Shown: in pieces, positions 32,571 through 41,495 of the stretch
Numbering within the stretch: position 1 is the stretch's first letter
Layout of the letters: each line of letters starts with the position of its first letter
Source: Rathayibacter agropyri
Lineage (GTDB): Bacteria; Actinomycetota; Actinomycetes; Actinomycetales; Microbacteriaceae
Direction: 5' to 3'
Length of the DNA: 64,000 nucleotides
Assembly (NCBI RefSeq): GCF_013249015.1
Contig: NZ_JABRPL010000003.1
Location: forward strand, 368,467 to 432,466
Position numbers and translations under genes: made by a program
Notes under the pieces: generated by a model
The model's input: only the letters and a program-made list of their open reading frames with translations
What the model was told of the DNA's origin: nothing
Database searches by the model: none

Positions 32571-32751
32571 CTGAGGACCTCCTCCGCTCCCCGGGCGGGC
32601 GAGCCGCGCCGCCCCGGCATGCGCGAGGGGAAGGAGGCTCGGCCGCGGGGGTGGGACCAGCATAGCCAGGCCCACCCGATCGGCTCATGGCGAGATCGCG
32701 CGCGGTCGATGATCGGCCGACGAGGAGTGGGCGGGTACTGTCGAGAGCCAT

Positions 32752-33330
32752 ATGGCACGCGACAACGAACCGACCGTCACTCTCACCGACTCCCTTGAGG
32801 AGCGCCTCCGCGCCCAGGTCGCCCGCGAGGGGGAGCGCACGGTCGCTCTGCGCTCCGCGGCTCTGCTGAAGGGCGGTTATGAAGGCGAGTCCTTCCTCCT
32901 GACCGTCGGCGGCGAGCACGCCGCTGGAGTGCTGAAGGGTGCTCCGTCGCTGTACTGGCCCGAACTCTGGGGCGCCCGCGCGCTGCTCTACGTGTGGGAT
33001 GACGAAGCGGCGGACGCGGTGACCGCCGGCCTGGCGAATGCCTCGTGGCGGGTGCGCGAGATGTGCGCGCGCGTCTGCGCCGAGCGCGTGCTCGGCGGCC
33101 AGAAGAAGTTGGCACGCCTCACCACCGATGAGTATCCGCGGGTCCGGTCCGCCGGGGCCCGTGCGCTTGTTGCCGCGGCGCTCGCCGGGATGGCGTCGGG
33201 TCGCGATGAGAAGGGCGAATTCGCGGCGAGCGTCGAGAGCACGCTGACGGCGATGCTCCGCGACCCCGACCGAGACGTCCGCCGCGCCGCGCAGCAGGCG
33301 GCCGACGCGCTGCGCTCCGCGCGCGGCTGA
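32752..33330 (+). CDS. HEAT-repeat protein
   Basis: 192 residues, cytoplasmic. After an N-terminal 50 residues (SLEERLRAQVAREGERTVALRSAALL), the protein consists of paired helices ending in the HEAT pattern: ANASWRVREMCARVCAERVL, DEYPRVRSAGARALVAAAL and DPDRDVRRAAQQAADAL. A scaffolding or binding role is all that can be said. Divergent from the LacI gene with about 180 bp between them. Bases 33331-33548 hold only the promoter side of the next gene. Confidence 0.7.
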   Translation: MARDNEPTVTLTDSLEERLRAQVAREGERTVALRSAALLKGGYEGESFLLTVGGEHAAGVLKGAPSLYWPELWGARALLYVWDDEAADAVTAGLANASWRVREMCARVCAERVLGGQKKLARLTTDEYPRVRSAGARALVAAALAGMASGRDEKGEFAASVESTLTAMLRDPDRDVRRAAQQAADALRSARG

Positions 33331-33548
33331 CGCGCCCGCGTCCCTCCCCCCTCGCGCACACCACTCGCCGCGAACGTGCGCCTGCGCCGCGTCGATCCGT
33401 CGCAGGCGGCCCGTGCAGGGCGGTGGCACGGGCCGGTCGAGACGGATCTCACCCCGCGTTCGGAGGCGGGGATCGGGTCCGCGGTGGGACGCTCCGTTAG
33501 CCTCGGAGGAGCGCCGGGGATGGTGACGTACCGGCCGGAAGGAGAGCC

Positions 33549-34760
33549 ATGTTCGCACCGCTCGCGGGGGTCCGAGTTCTCGAACTCGGGAACTTCATTG
33601 CCGCGCCGACCGCGGGGCGGCTGCTGGCCGACTTTGGCGCCGAGGTGATCAAGGTCGAGCGTCCCGGCACGGGGGACGAGCTGCGTCGGTGGCGGCTGCA
33701 CGAGGGCTCAGACACGTCGCTGCTGTTTCACACGCTCAACCGCAACAAGCGCTCGATCGCCCTCGACCTGCGCACGGAGGAGGGTCGGGACGTCGTGCGG
33801 CGCCTCGTCGCGGAGTGCGACGTCGTGCTTGAGAACTTCCGGCCCGGCACGCTCGAGCGCTGGGGAATCGGGCCCGATGTGCTCGACGCGGCGAAGCCGG
33901 GCATCGTGATCGGACGCATCTCGGCATTCGGTCAAACCGGTCCGCTCTCGGCCCGACCCGGGTTCGCGGCGGTGGCGGAGGCGATGGGTGGGTTTCGGGA
34001 ACTCGTCGGCGACCCGGACCGGCCGCCCGTGCGCGTTGGCGTCTCGATCGGCGACTCCATCGCGGGTCTGTACGCCGGGTACGGCGTGATGATGGCGCTC
34101 TTCCAGCGCGAGCGGCGGCGGGCCGCCGGTCAGGGTCCGGCTCCGCTGGTCGAGCGGATCATCGACGTCGCGCTGAACGAGGCGATGTTGTCGATGACGG
34201 AGTCGCTGATCCCCGACTACGAGGCGCACGGCATCGTCCGCGAGCGTGTCGGCGGGCGGATGGAGGGCATCGCCCCGTCGAACGCCTACACCTGCTCAGA
34301 CGGGTCGAGCATCGTCGTCGCGGGCAACGCCGATGCGATCTTCCAGCGTCTGATGACGATCATCGGGCGAAGCGACCTGGGCCAGGACCCGGGGCTTGCC
34401 ACGAACGAGCTGCGGTGGCGGCGGCGCGATGAGCTGGATGCGGCGATCGGAGCGTGGACGGGCCGCCTGACCTCGTCCGAGGCGCTCGCGGTCCTCGACG
34501 AGAACGGCGTCCCGTCCGGGCCGATCTATACCGCCGCCGACATCAGCACGAACGAGCAGTACGCCGCACGCGACATGATCCAACGCTTCGACGTGGAGGA
34601 CGGCGGCGGGACGATCCCGGCGGTCGGCTTCCCCGGGATTGTGCCGGTGCTTGGCGGGCGCTCTCTGCCCATCCGGACTCTCGCGCCCGCCCTGGGCCAG
34701 GACACCGAGGAGGTGCTGGCGATGCTCCAGCGCACCGGCACCGAGGACGGCGACCGGTGA
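33549..34760 (+). CDS. CoA transferase family III (CaiB/BaiF type)
   Basis: 403 residues. N-terminal LAGVRVLELGNFIAAPTAGRLLADFGAEVIKVERPGTGD is the classical start; LNRNKRSIALDLRTEEGR, NFRPGTLERWG and SAFGQTGP follow, and the catalytic Asp lies in SIGDSIAGLYA. These enzymes move CoA between a donor acyl-CoA and an organic acid. ATG 33549 follows GGAAGGAG. The GTGA overlap with an HMG-CoA-lyase-like gene suggests that the acid is activated and then cleaved, as in citramalate- or 3-hydroxy-3-methylglutarate-like catabolism (inference). Confidence 0.88.
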   Translation: MFAPLAGVRVLELGNFIAAPTAGRLLADFGAEVIKVERPGTGDELRRWRLHEGSDTSLLFHTLNRNKRSIALDLRTEEGRDVVRRLVAECDVVLENFRPGTLERWGIGPDVLDAAKPGIVIGRISAFGQTGPLSARPGFAAVAEAMGGFRELVGDPDRPPVRVGVSIGDSIAGLYAGYGVMMALFQRERRRAAGQGPAPLVERIIDVALNEAMLSMTESLIPDYEAHGIVRERVGGRMEGIAPSNAYTCSDGSSIVVAGNADAIFQRLMTIIGRSDLGQDPGLATNELRWRRRDELDAAIGAWTGRLTSSEALAVLDENGVPSGPIYTAADISTNEQYAARDMIQRFDVEDGGGTIPAVGFPGIVPVLGGRSLPIRTLAPALGQDTEEVLAMLQRTGTEDGDR

Positions 34761-35683
34761 CCGCGCTCGCCGCCGCGCGCCTGCGCGATGTGACCCTCCG
34801 CGACGGCCTCCAGCTGACCGGCAAGCTGCTCTCGACCGAGCGGAAGGTCGACCTCGCCCGCGCCCTGCTCGCCGCGGGCGTGCCCGAGCTCGAGATCGGC
34901 TCGCTGGCGCGCGGCGACCTCGTGCCGCCGATGGCCGACACGCTCGACGTGATCGCGGCGCTGACCCCGGAAGAACTTGAGCGCTGCTGGGTGTGGGTCG
35001 CGACTCCGCGCCACGTCGAGCGCGCCGCGGCCGCGGGCGCCCGACGGTTCCAGTACTGCTTCTCGGCGTCCGACTCCCACAACAGGGCCAACATCGGTCG
35101 CTCGACCGAGGCGAGCCTGGACGCGATGCCGGACGCAGTCGCGCTCGCCCACGGCGTCGGCGGACGACTTCAACTGTGCATCGCCACGTCGTTCACCTGC
35201 CCGTTCGAGGGAGCAGTCGATCCCGACCGCGTGATCGCGATCGCCCAGGACCCCCGGGCGGAGGGAGCGGAGGACGTGGTCGTCTGCGACACGCTCGGCC
35301 AGGCCCACCCGGGCCAGGTCGCCTCGCTCATCGGCCGGGTCGCGGCGGAGACGCCCGTGCGTGAGATCGTCTTCCACGGCCACGACACCTGGGGCTCCGG
35401 CGTGGCAAACGCGATCGCCGCCGTGCAGGCGGGAGCGAGCGTCGTGGACGGTGCCCTCGGTGGCATGGGCGGCTGCCCGTTCGCCCCGGGCGCCAGCGGC
35501 AACACGGCGACCGAGGACCTCCTGTTCGCGCTGCGTCCGGACTGGCTCACCCCGTCCGGATTCGCCGCGCTCGTCGGCGAGTCGGAGGCGCTGCTCACGG
35601 ACCTCGGCGAGCCGAACCGCTCCCGGGCCCGCGAGGGCGCCCGCTCGAACGCGCCCGCGTTCCCCTGGGCTGTGGGGGCCTGA
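34757..35683 (+). CDS. Hydroxymethylglutaryl-CoA lyase-like aldol lyase
   Basis: 308 residues, the family length. The TIM-barrel motifs are visible: RDVTLRDGLQ at the start (metal and substrate site), ELEIGSLA, FSASDSHNRANIGRS, VVCDTLGQAHP, FHGHDTWGSGVANA (metal histidines) and GGMGGCPFAPGASGN with the catalytic-loop cysteine. It cleaves a 3-hydroxy-3-methyl acyl-CoA to acetyl-CoA plus an oxo acid. GTG 34757 overlaps the stop of the CoA transferase gene, so the two are co-translated. The true substrate is unknown. Confidence 0.85.
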   Translation: MTALAAARLRDVTLRDGLQLTGKLLSTERKVDLARALLAAGVPELEIGSLARGDLVPPMADTLDVIAALTPEELERCWVWVATPRHVERAAAAGARRFQYCFSASDSHNRANIGRSTEASLDAMPDAVALAHGVGGRLQLCIATSFTCPFEGAVDPDRVIAIAQDPRAEGAEDVVVCDTLGQAHPGQVASLIGRVAAETPVREIVFHGHDTWGSGVANAIAAVQAGASVVDGALGGMGGCPFAPGASGNTATEDLLFALRPDWLTPSGFAALVGESEALLTDLGEPNRSRAREGARSNAPAFPWAVGA

Positions 35684-35721
35684 ACGGCGGCTGCGCAGCA
35701 GAGGGTGACGAGGACCTGCAC

Positions 35722-35943
35722 TCAGTTCGATGCCGCGCCGTCGCGCTTCTCGCGCTTGAGCCGGCGCTTGACGGCGCGCTCCGTGAGCACCGAGAGGTAG
35801 TCCTGCACGGGCCGGTCCACGAGATCGGCGAGTTCCTCGCGCACGAGGGGGGCCACCTGCTCCTCGCTCTGCTCGGGGAACTTTTTGCGCACGGCCGCAG
35901 TCACGTCGCGCACCACCTGGTCGGCATCGAAGTCAGTCGTCAT
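35722..35943 (-). CDS. Small three-helix-bundle domain protein
   Basis: 73 residues from ATG 35943. DADQVVRDVTAAVRKKFPEQSEEQVAPLVREELADL and VDRPVQDYLSVLTERAVKRRLK follow the pattern of actinobacterial proteins annotated as three-helix bundle dimerization domain (helix, RFP turn, helix, PV.D...L.ER). The function of these is not known. A GGAGG ribosome site lies 12 bases upstream. Converges on the lyase gene. Confidence 0.65.
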   Translation of the reverse strand: MTTDFDADQVVRDVTAAVRKKFPEQSEEQVAPLVREELADLVDRPVQDYLSVLTERAVKRRLKREKRDGAASN

Positions 35944-36051
35944 GCCGACATGATCCTCCCTGTCGGTGAACGGAAGATGACCCCCCCTTCGGGTCCGGGC
36001 GGGAATCGGTGCTTGACCGCTCCGCACCGGAGGGTGCAGCAGGCGGGGCGA

Positions 36052-36318
36052 TCACAGGAAGTCGATGTCGCACAGCATCCCGTCATCCGGATCAGCGCCC
36101 TCGGCGCGCGGGATAGACGGCAGCGGGTCATCCTGCTCCTCGAGAACGACTGCGGTCGTCGCCGCGATCGTCACCTCCACCGGCCCGCCATCTGCCGTAC
36201 GCAGGGCCAGGAATGCGGGAGCGGCGCGCATCGCCTCGAGAACAGCCTTCTTCATCTCGGCCATCCGCACGCCCGACGCGAGCCGGTACGTCCTCTCGTG
36301 CACCGTGATCTGCAGCAC
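36052..36318 (-). CDS. Small hypothetical protein
   Basis: 88 residues from GTG 36318, which follows GAGGAGG by six bases. Begins MLQITVHERTYRLASGVRMAEMKKAVLEAMRAAPAFLAL, a beta-beta-alpha pattern, with an acidic C-terminal tail (DPDDGMLCDIDFL). No family recognised. Cytoplasmic. Confidence 0.55.
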   Translation of the reverse strand: MLQITVHERTYRLASGVRMAEMKKAVLEAMRAAPAFLALRTADGGPVEVTIAATTAVVLEEQDDPLPSIPRAEGADPDDGMLCDIDFL

Positions 36319-36438
36319 TGCCGCCTCCTCTGCGATACCTCGCACGGCTGACGCTACGGACCACATGGCGTGCAGGGGATCCGTTGACCGCGACGGTCAG
36401 GAGGAGTTACGCGAGGAACGCGGAGAGGTACCCGCTGT

Positions 36439-37743
36439 GTGTGTGCTGATTATGCTGCACGAGTGACTTCAGGGGGATTGACAGATGTCCACACGTTCGA
36501 GGGCTGGTTGCCGGAGTGCCAAGACCAGCTCGGATTCTGGATCCGGGGGTGGGCGGAGTTCGGGGTGCGGGGCGAGCCCCTCCATCCGGTCGTCGAGGCA
36601 TTCCGGCGTCTGATCGACGGTGATCCTGTTCTGCGGATGCACGCGCACCAGATGATCGAGCAGGTGCCGTCCGGTGGTCAGTACGAGCGGCGGCGGCTCG
36701 AGAGCGTCGAACAGATGCTGGAACTGATCAACGCCCTCCTGCACGTCGCCCCCGAGTTCAGTTCCGACATCATGGTGATGGCTCCCTTCGTCGGAATCCT
36801 CGACTGGACCATCGCGACTCCCGCCGGGTTCGCCTTCTACCGGGACCCGCGGGTGAACACCGCGCTCCGCGACATCCTGACGGCGTGGTCGGCTTTCCTC
36901 TCGGGCCCGGACTCCCGCTCGGTGCTGACGGACGGGGAGTCCGGCTGGCTCAGCCCAGAGGCTCGGGAGGCGGTCGGTCTCGATCAGTACGTCGTCGACG
37001 CGGACGACGAGCACGGCGGCTTCGCGTCGTGGAACGACTTCTTTACCCGCCGGTTCCGGGACGGTCAGCGGCCGGTCGCCGGTGCGGACGACTCCGCAGT
37101 GATCGTCAGCCCCTGCGAGGCGACGCCCTACCGGATCGCGAGCAGGGTGCAGCGGCGCGACGAGTTCTGGGTCAAGAGCGAGCTGTACTCCCTCGAGGAT
37201 CTGCTGGCCGGCGACGAGGCCGTCGAGGGCTTCGTCGGCGGCACGGTCTTCCAGGCTTTCCTGAGCCCTCTTAACTACCACCGCTGGCACGCGCCCGTCG
37301 CGGGGACCGTCGTGCGCGCCTTCGTCGTGCCCGGAACCTACTTCTCCGCGGCCGACTGCCACGGCGCGGGCGCGGCGGACCTCACCGTCTCGCAGAGCTA
37401 CCTCGCCCACGTCGCGACGCGGGCGATCCTCCTCATCGACGCGGATGATCCGGCGATCGGGCTCGTCGCGGTCGTGTTCGTCGGAATGTTCGACGTCTCC
37501 TCCTGCCTCCTCGCGGAGCCACTTGTTCCCGGCGTTCACGTCGACAAGGGCGACGAGGTCGGGTTTTTCCAGTACGGAGGGTCGTCGGTCTGCGTCGTGT
37601 TCGAGCCTGGAGCGGTCGAGAACTTCGCGATCGAGGCCATCCCGCAGGCCGCTGAGGAGACCCCGACTCTGCTCCTCGTCCGCTCCCGCTTGGCGACCGC
37701 GCGTCGACAACTCGTGCCGGAGGCGAATTCCCAGTGCCCCTAG
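36439..37743 (+). CDS. Phosphatidylserine decarboxylase-related protein, PsiD-like
   Basis: 434 residues. The N-terminal 180 residues (W.PE.QDQLGFWIRGWAEF, EQVPSGGQY, MVMAPFVGILDW, GFAFYRDPRVN) match the PSDC-associated domain found before certain fungal-type decarboxylases. The C-terminal half is the PS_Dcarbxylase domain: FASWNDFFTRRFRDGQRPV, LNYHRWHAPVAGTVV, and the self-cleavage motif GGSS (about 380-383) in FFQYGGSSVCVVF, which generates a pyruvoyl enzyme. This two-domain form is the one of the fungal L-tryptophan decarboxylase PsiD; amino acid rather than phospholipid decarboxylation is therefore plausible, as no membrane helix is present. The GTG start with GGAGAGG is likely; GTG 36463 is an alternative. 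Confidence 0.8.
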   Translation: MCADYAARVTSGGLTDVHTFEGWLPECQDQLGFWIRGWAEFGVRGEPLHPVVEAFRRLIDGDPVLRMHAHQMIEQVPSGGQYERRRLESVEQMLELINALLHVAPEFSSDIMVMAPFVGILDWTIATPAGFAFYRDPRVNTALRDILTAWSAFLSGPDSRSVLTDGESGWLSPEAREAVGLDQYVVDADDEHGGFASWNDFFTRRFRDGQRPVAGADDSAVIVSPCEATPYRIASRVQRRDEFWVKSELYSLEDLLAGDEAVEGFVGGTVFQAFLSPLNYHRWHAPVAGTVVRAFVVPGTYFSAADCHGAGAADLTVSQSYLAHVATRAILLIDADDPAIGLVAVVFVGMFDVSSCLLAEPLVPGVHVDKGDEVGFFQYGGSSVCVVFEPGAVENFAIEAIPQAAEETPTLLLVRSRLATARRQLVPEANSQCP

Positions 37744-37828
37744 TCCGGGGGGACTGGCGGGTCTACGCTGGCGCCAGCGCGACGGTTAGTTGCGCAGCCT
37801 GCATCGAGGATCCTCTGGAGAACGCACG

Positions 37829-38104
37829 ATGGGCATCGACGGGGAGCAACCGGCTAGGCCGGATCTCACACCGGCCGAACGGGCCGCAAGCATCGACATC
37901 CTGATGAAGCTCGGCGAGTCGCTGCGGAGACCGGGTGGTGTCAATCCTGCCCTGGCAGCGGTCGTGGCGACGCGCGCGCGAGGCCTGCTGCAGGAACTCC
38001 TGCCGCAGACCGGGCTGCGCGGTTTTGCCTCCCAGGGTCGGATGACGGCGATCGACGGGCCACCCGTGCCGGCCAGCCGCTCGCAGCGCCTGCCGCACCT
38101 CTAG
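37829..38104 (+). CDS. Small hypothetical protein
   Basis: 91 residues from ATG 37829 (GGAG nine bases upstream). [25 protein letters not shown] and [18 protein letters not shown] are likely amphipathic helices. No family recognised. It is followed directly by a palindromic element. Confidence 0.45.
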   Translation: MGIDGEQPARPDLTPAERAASIDILMKLGESLRRPGGVNPALAAVVATRARGLLQELLPQTGLRGFASQGRMTAIDGPPVPASRSQRLPHL

Positions 38105-38120
38105 GTCCCCGTCGCCTCTT

Positions 38121-38211
38121 CTGTTCACAACTCAGGATGGATGCCGTCCTGACCGCCGGAATCCGCGGATCCCCGGCGTCCGATCACGCATCCATCCTGA
38201 GTTATGAACAG
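38121..38211. repeat. Palindromic element A1 (91 bp)
   Basis: Ends 38121-38144 and 38188-38211 are inverted with 23 of 24 matches (CTGTTCAcAACTCAGGATGG and complement). The middle contains AATCCGCGGAT. A related element lies at 40897-40985. Non-coding; possibly a MITE or terminator-type repeat. Confidence 0.9.
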
Positions 38212-38331
38212 GATCGGGGGCACGGCCGCCCCAACGCCGTCCACAGTGCGCCGATACCCTGGACCGCGACCGCCCCCTCCCGAGCCAGACGCCGTCCTCC
38301 CGCTCGCCACCACTTCGGACGGAACCCCACC

Positions 38332-39591
38332 ATGCCGCACCAGCCCGCGCCCGCCGATCAGGCCCCGCACTCACTCTGGCGGGGCCTGCGCCAGACGCTG
38401 CAGAAGGACACCATCGGCGGCGCCCTCCTGCTCGCGTCGACCCTCCTCGCGCTGATCATCGCGAACAGCCCGGCGTCCGGCCTCTACGCCGCCGCGCGCG
38501 ACGTCCGGATCGGCCCTGAGGCGCTGCATCTCAATCTCAGTGTTGGCTCCTGGGCCGCCGACGGGCTGCTGGCGATCTTCTTCTTCGTCGTCGGGCTGGA
38601 GCTGAAGGAGGAGTTCGTCGTCGGCAAGCTGCGCAACGCCCGCACCGCCGTGGTGCCGATCGTGGCCGCGGTCGGCGGAGTTGCCGTGCCCGCGCTGATC
38701 TTCACCGCCGTCAACCTGCCCCGTGGAGGAGCAGCGCTGGGTGGCTGGGCGATCCCTGCGGCTACCGACATCGCCTTCGCGGTCGCCGTCATCGCCGTGG
38801 TCGGGAAGTTCCTCCCGCCGGCCCTGCGGACCTTTCTCTTAACGCTCGCCGTGGTCGACGATCTGATCGCGATCACGATCATCGCCGTCTTCTACACGGC
38901 AGGCATCGACGTCCTCATGCTCGCCCTGGCGCTGATCCCGCTCGCGGTCTTCGCGGTCTGCGTGCAGCGCGGCGTGCGCGCGTGGTGGGTGCTGATCCCG
39001 CTCGCAGTCGCGACCTGGGCGCTCGTGCACGCCTCCGGGATTCACGCAACGGTCGCCGGCGTGCTGCTCGGCTTCACGGTGCCGGTTCTCGCCACGACTC
39101 GGGCGCGGGTGCAGGTGAGCACCGACGGCGAGCCGCTGTACGACGGGCTCGCCGCGCACTTCGCGGATCGTTGGAGCGTGCTCTCCTCGACGGTCGCGGT
39201 GCCGGTCTTCGCGTTCTTCTCGGCCGGAGTGACGGTCGGCGGCGTCACCGGTCTGCTCGACTCGCTCCAGGATTCCATCGCGCTGGGCATCATCGCCGGT
39301 CTCGTGCTCGGCAAGCCGCTCGGCATCGTGGGCAGCACCTTCCTGCTGACCCGGATCCGGGGGATCGGCCTCGATGCGTCGCTGCGCTGGGCGGATGTGA
39401 TCGGCATGGCGTTCGTCGCCGGTATCGGCTTCACGGTCTCGCTGCTGGTCGGCGAACTCTCCTACGGGGCGGGCAGCGACTCCGACGCCCACGTCAAGGT
39501 CGGCGTGCTGGCAGGCTCGCTCGTCGCCGCGCTAATCGGCGGTGCGATCCTGTCGATCCGCAACCGGCACTACCGGCGACTGCGGGGATGA
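38332..39591 (+). CDS. nhaA: Na+/H+ antiporter NhaA
   Basis: 419 residues with about twelve membrane segments. Family motifs: [41 protein letters not shown], and the paired aspartates in [12 protein letters not shown] that bind the ion in E. coli NhaA. Further on [13 protein letters not shown] and [15 protein letters not shown]. It expels Na+ or Li+ in exchange for protons. The ATG at 38332 is chosen because the upstream part of the longer frame runs through the palindromic element; no strong ribosome site is visible (ACCCCACCATG). Confidence 0.93.
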   Translation: MPHQPAPADQAPHSLWRGLRQTLQKDTIGGALLLASTLLALIIANSPASGLYAAARDVRIGPEALHLNLSVGSWAADGLLAIFFFVVGLELKEEFVVGKLRNARTAVVPIVAAVGGVAVPALIFTAVNLPRGGAALGGWAIPAATDIAFAVAVIAVVGKFLPPALRTFLLTLAVVDDLIAITIIAVFYTAGIDVLMLALALIPLAVFAVCVQRGVRAWWVLIPLAVATWALVHASGIHATVAGVLLGFTVPVLATTRARVQVSTDGEPLYDGLAAHFADRWSVLSSTVAVPVFAFFSAGVTVGGVTGLLDSLQDSIALGIIAGLVLGKPLGIVGSTFLLTRIRGIGLDASLRWADVIGMAFVAGIGFTVSLLVGELSYGAGSDSDAHVKVGVLAGSLVAALIGGAILSIRNRHYRRLRG

Positions 39592-39671
39592 CGCCGGGCA
39601 CCGATCGTTCGACGAGGCCCGTTACTCTCGGCAATGCTCCACCCGAGCATCCGAATCCCCGAGGAGCCCCC

Positions 39672-40067
39672 ATGGCTGATCCGACCGTCCTCTTCGTCTG
39701 CATTCACAACGCTGGTCGCTCGCAGATGGCCGCGGGGTACCTCCGCGAGCTCTCCGGCGGCGCCGTCCAGGTGCGCTCCGGCGGCTCCGAGCCCGGAGAC
39801 TCGATCAACCCGGTCGCGGTGCGGGCGATGGCGGAGGAGGGCATCGACATCTCGCAGGCCGTGCCGCAGCTGATGACCACCGAGCAGGTCCAGGAGTCCG
39901 ACGTCGTCATCACGATGGGGTGCGGTGACGTCTGCCCGGTGTTCCCCGGCAAGCGCTACGAGGACTGGGACCTCGCCGACCCGCGCGGCAAGGATCTCGA
40001 CGAGGTGCGGCCGATTCGCGACGACATCAAGCGCCGCGTGCAGGCCCTCGTTGCCGAGTTGCTCTGA
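39672..40067 (+). CDS. Low-molecular-weight phosphatase / arsenate reductase-like protein
   Basis: 131 residues. The phosphate-binding loop CIHNAGRS (Cys10, Arg16) is at the N-terminus, the general acid region is DWDLADPRGK, and extra cysteines in MGCGDVCPVFPGKRYEDW are those of actinobacterial arsenate reductases (mycothiol- or thioredoxin-linked). GAGGAG precedes ATG 39672. No other arsenic genes are near, so the role could also be phosphatase-type. Cytoplasmic. Confidence 0.8.
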   Translation: MADPTVLFVCIHNAGRSQMAAGYLRELSGGAVQVRSGGSEPGDSINPVAVRAMAEEGIDISQAVPQLMTTEQVQESDVVITMGCGDVCPVFPGKRYEDWDLADPRGKDLDEVRPIRDDIKRRVQALVAELL

Positions 40068-40118
40068 GCCGAGAGGACGCGGCTCCCGCCCGGGCCGCCG
40101 CTCCAGTAGGTTGCGGAA

Positions 40119-40634
40119 ATGAGGTGGCGAGCGCACGCGGCGGTCGTGCTCGTTCTCACGCTCGTGGGGTGCACGCCGGTGCCCAGTGGTCCGCCGGCGT
40201 CGTCCGAGGCGTCCCCGTCCTCGCAGCCGTCCGAGGGGCAGGTCGTCGGAGGCTACGGCGACCTGCACGTCGCGCCCGACGGGGGGATGCTCTTCTGCGT
40301 GTCCCCCGTCGACCCGGGCTTCACCGGGAGCTGGCGGGAGTGCGGGGACGGCATCCGCACCGAGGGCGTGGATCCCGCGGTGATCGACGCCACCCTTGGC
40401 GACACCGGCACGGCCGACCCGGGTGGTCACCGCTGGGTCGGTGCGGCGGAGGGCCGGCGCACCCTCGACGACGGCACCCACGTCTACACGGTGTTCCTCG
40501 CAGGCACGCGCACGGACGACTCCTTCACCATCACCTCCGTTGGTACTGGCGAGTACATGATTCCGCTCGAGTACCAGGAGCTGCGGCCCGGGACGCCGGG
40601 CGGCTTCCTCGTGCGGGTCGTCCCGATCGACTGA
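40119..40634 (+). CDS. Small lipoprotein of unknown function
   Basis: 171 residues with hydrophobic leader and lipobox LVGC (Cys18), a Ser/Pro-rich linker, then a domain with GYGDLHVAPDGGMLFCVSPVDPGF, WRECGDGIRTEGVDP and TGEYMIPLEYQELRPG; two cysteines may pair. No family recognised. ATG 40119 with only GGAAATG upstream. Confidence 0.65.
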   Translation: MRWRAHAAVVLVLTLVGCTPVPSGPPASSEASPSSQPSEGQVVGGYGDLHVAPDGGMLFCVSPVDPGFTGSWRECGDGIRTEGVDPAVIDATLGDTGTADPGGHRWVGAAEGRRTLDDGTHVYTVFLAGTRTDDSFTITSVGTGEYMIPLEYQELRPGTPGGFLVRVVPID

Positions 40635-40649
40635 CTCTCAGCGGGCGCG

Positions 40650-40880
40650 GCCGGTAGGTGCTGATCAGCGCGTCGAAGAGGTCGTTCATCCGCTCGTCGA
40701 CTGTGCGGCGCGACGGATCGGCGTCGTACCACTCGATGATCTCCCGGGCGCCATCGCTGAAGCGGACCGAGGGGGAGTACGCCGGGACGACGCCGCGGAT
40801 TTTCGCGGTGTCGAAGACCATCGAGTGCGCCTTGTCGCCAATCATGCCGGCGCCGAAGCTCGCTCCGCCCAGGTCTGTGC
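40650..40880 (-). pseudogene. C-terminal fragment of a NAD-dependent epimerase/dehydratase
   Basis: The minus-strand frame reads GASFGAGMIGDKAHSMVFDT, KIRGVVPAYSPSVRFSDGAREIIEWYDADPSRRTVDERMND and LFDALISTYRPR. This is the end of an extended SDR-type epimerase (GDKAHS, FD..KI, EWYDADP). The N-terminal Rossmann part is missing: directly upstream lies the palindromic element A2. The frame runs on into the lipoprotein gene without its own stop. Evidently a truncation remnant. Confidence 0.7.
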
Positions 40881-40896
40881 CGACGCGACGATCTCC

Positions 40897-40985
40897 CGTT
40901 CATAACTCAGGAAGGACTTCGTCCGGAGGCGCCGAGATCCGCGGAAAACGGGTCGGGCGGAGGCATCCTTCCTGAGTTATGAACG
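40897..40985. repeat. Palindromic element A2 (89 bp)
   Basis: Perfect 20-bp inverted ends (40897-40916 and 40966-40985, CGTTCATAACTCAGG...), with a GAGATCCGCGGA centre shared with element A1. It marks the breakpoint of the truncated epimerase gene. Confidence 0.92.
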
Positions 40986-41011
40986 CGACGGACCCGTCGT
41001 AGCATCATGCA

Positions 41012-41485
41012 GTGCCCGACGAACCCCGCCTGATCGAAACGACGGCCGCCGATCCTGCCGCGACCACCCTCTTCGCCCTGCAGGAGGCCGACCTCCTGGC
41101 CCGCTACGGCGATGACGACACCGGCCCGCGGCCCCCGCTCGACGCGCCGACCCTCCTGCTCGAGTCGGGCGGCGCCCTGGTCGGCTGCGTGGCCCTCGCC
41201 GTCGAAGACGGGGTGGGCGAGATCAAGCGGATGTTCGTGGTCGAGGCCGCACGCGGGCGGGGGCTGAGCCGGGTCCTGCTCGCCGGAGTGGAGCGGCTGA
41301 CCGAGCGCGCGGGCATCGAGATGCTGCGCCTGGTGACCGGCACCGAGCAGCCCGAAGCGATGTCCCTCTACGCGAGCGCCGGCTACGCGCTCATCCCCGG
41401 CTACGGCTACTGGGGCGAGCAGCCCAACGTCCGCTGCTACGCGAAGCGCCTCCGCTCGTCCGGTCGGCTCTCGTCGCCAGAGTGA
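41012..41485 (+). CDS. GNAT-family N-acetyltransferase
   Basis: 157 residues. Typical order: ALVGCVALAVEDGVGEIKRMFVVEAARGRGLSRVLLAGVE with the acetyl-CoA loop ARGRGLS, then LRLVTGTEQPEAMSLYASAGYALIPGYG. Substrate unknown. GTG 41012 is the only start in frame before the domain; no strong ribosome site is visible. Starts 26 bp after element A2. Confidence 0.8.
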   Translation: MPDEPRLIETTAADPAATTLFALQEADLLARYGDDDTGPRPPLDAPTLLLESGGALVGCVALAVEDGVGEIKRMFVVEAARGRGLSRVLLAGVERLTERAGIEMLRLVTGTEQPEAMSLYASAGYALIPGYGYWGEQPNVRCYAKRLRSSGRLSSPE

Positions 41486-41495
41486 GAGGCCGACC

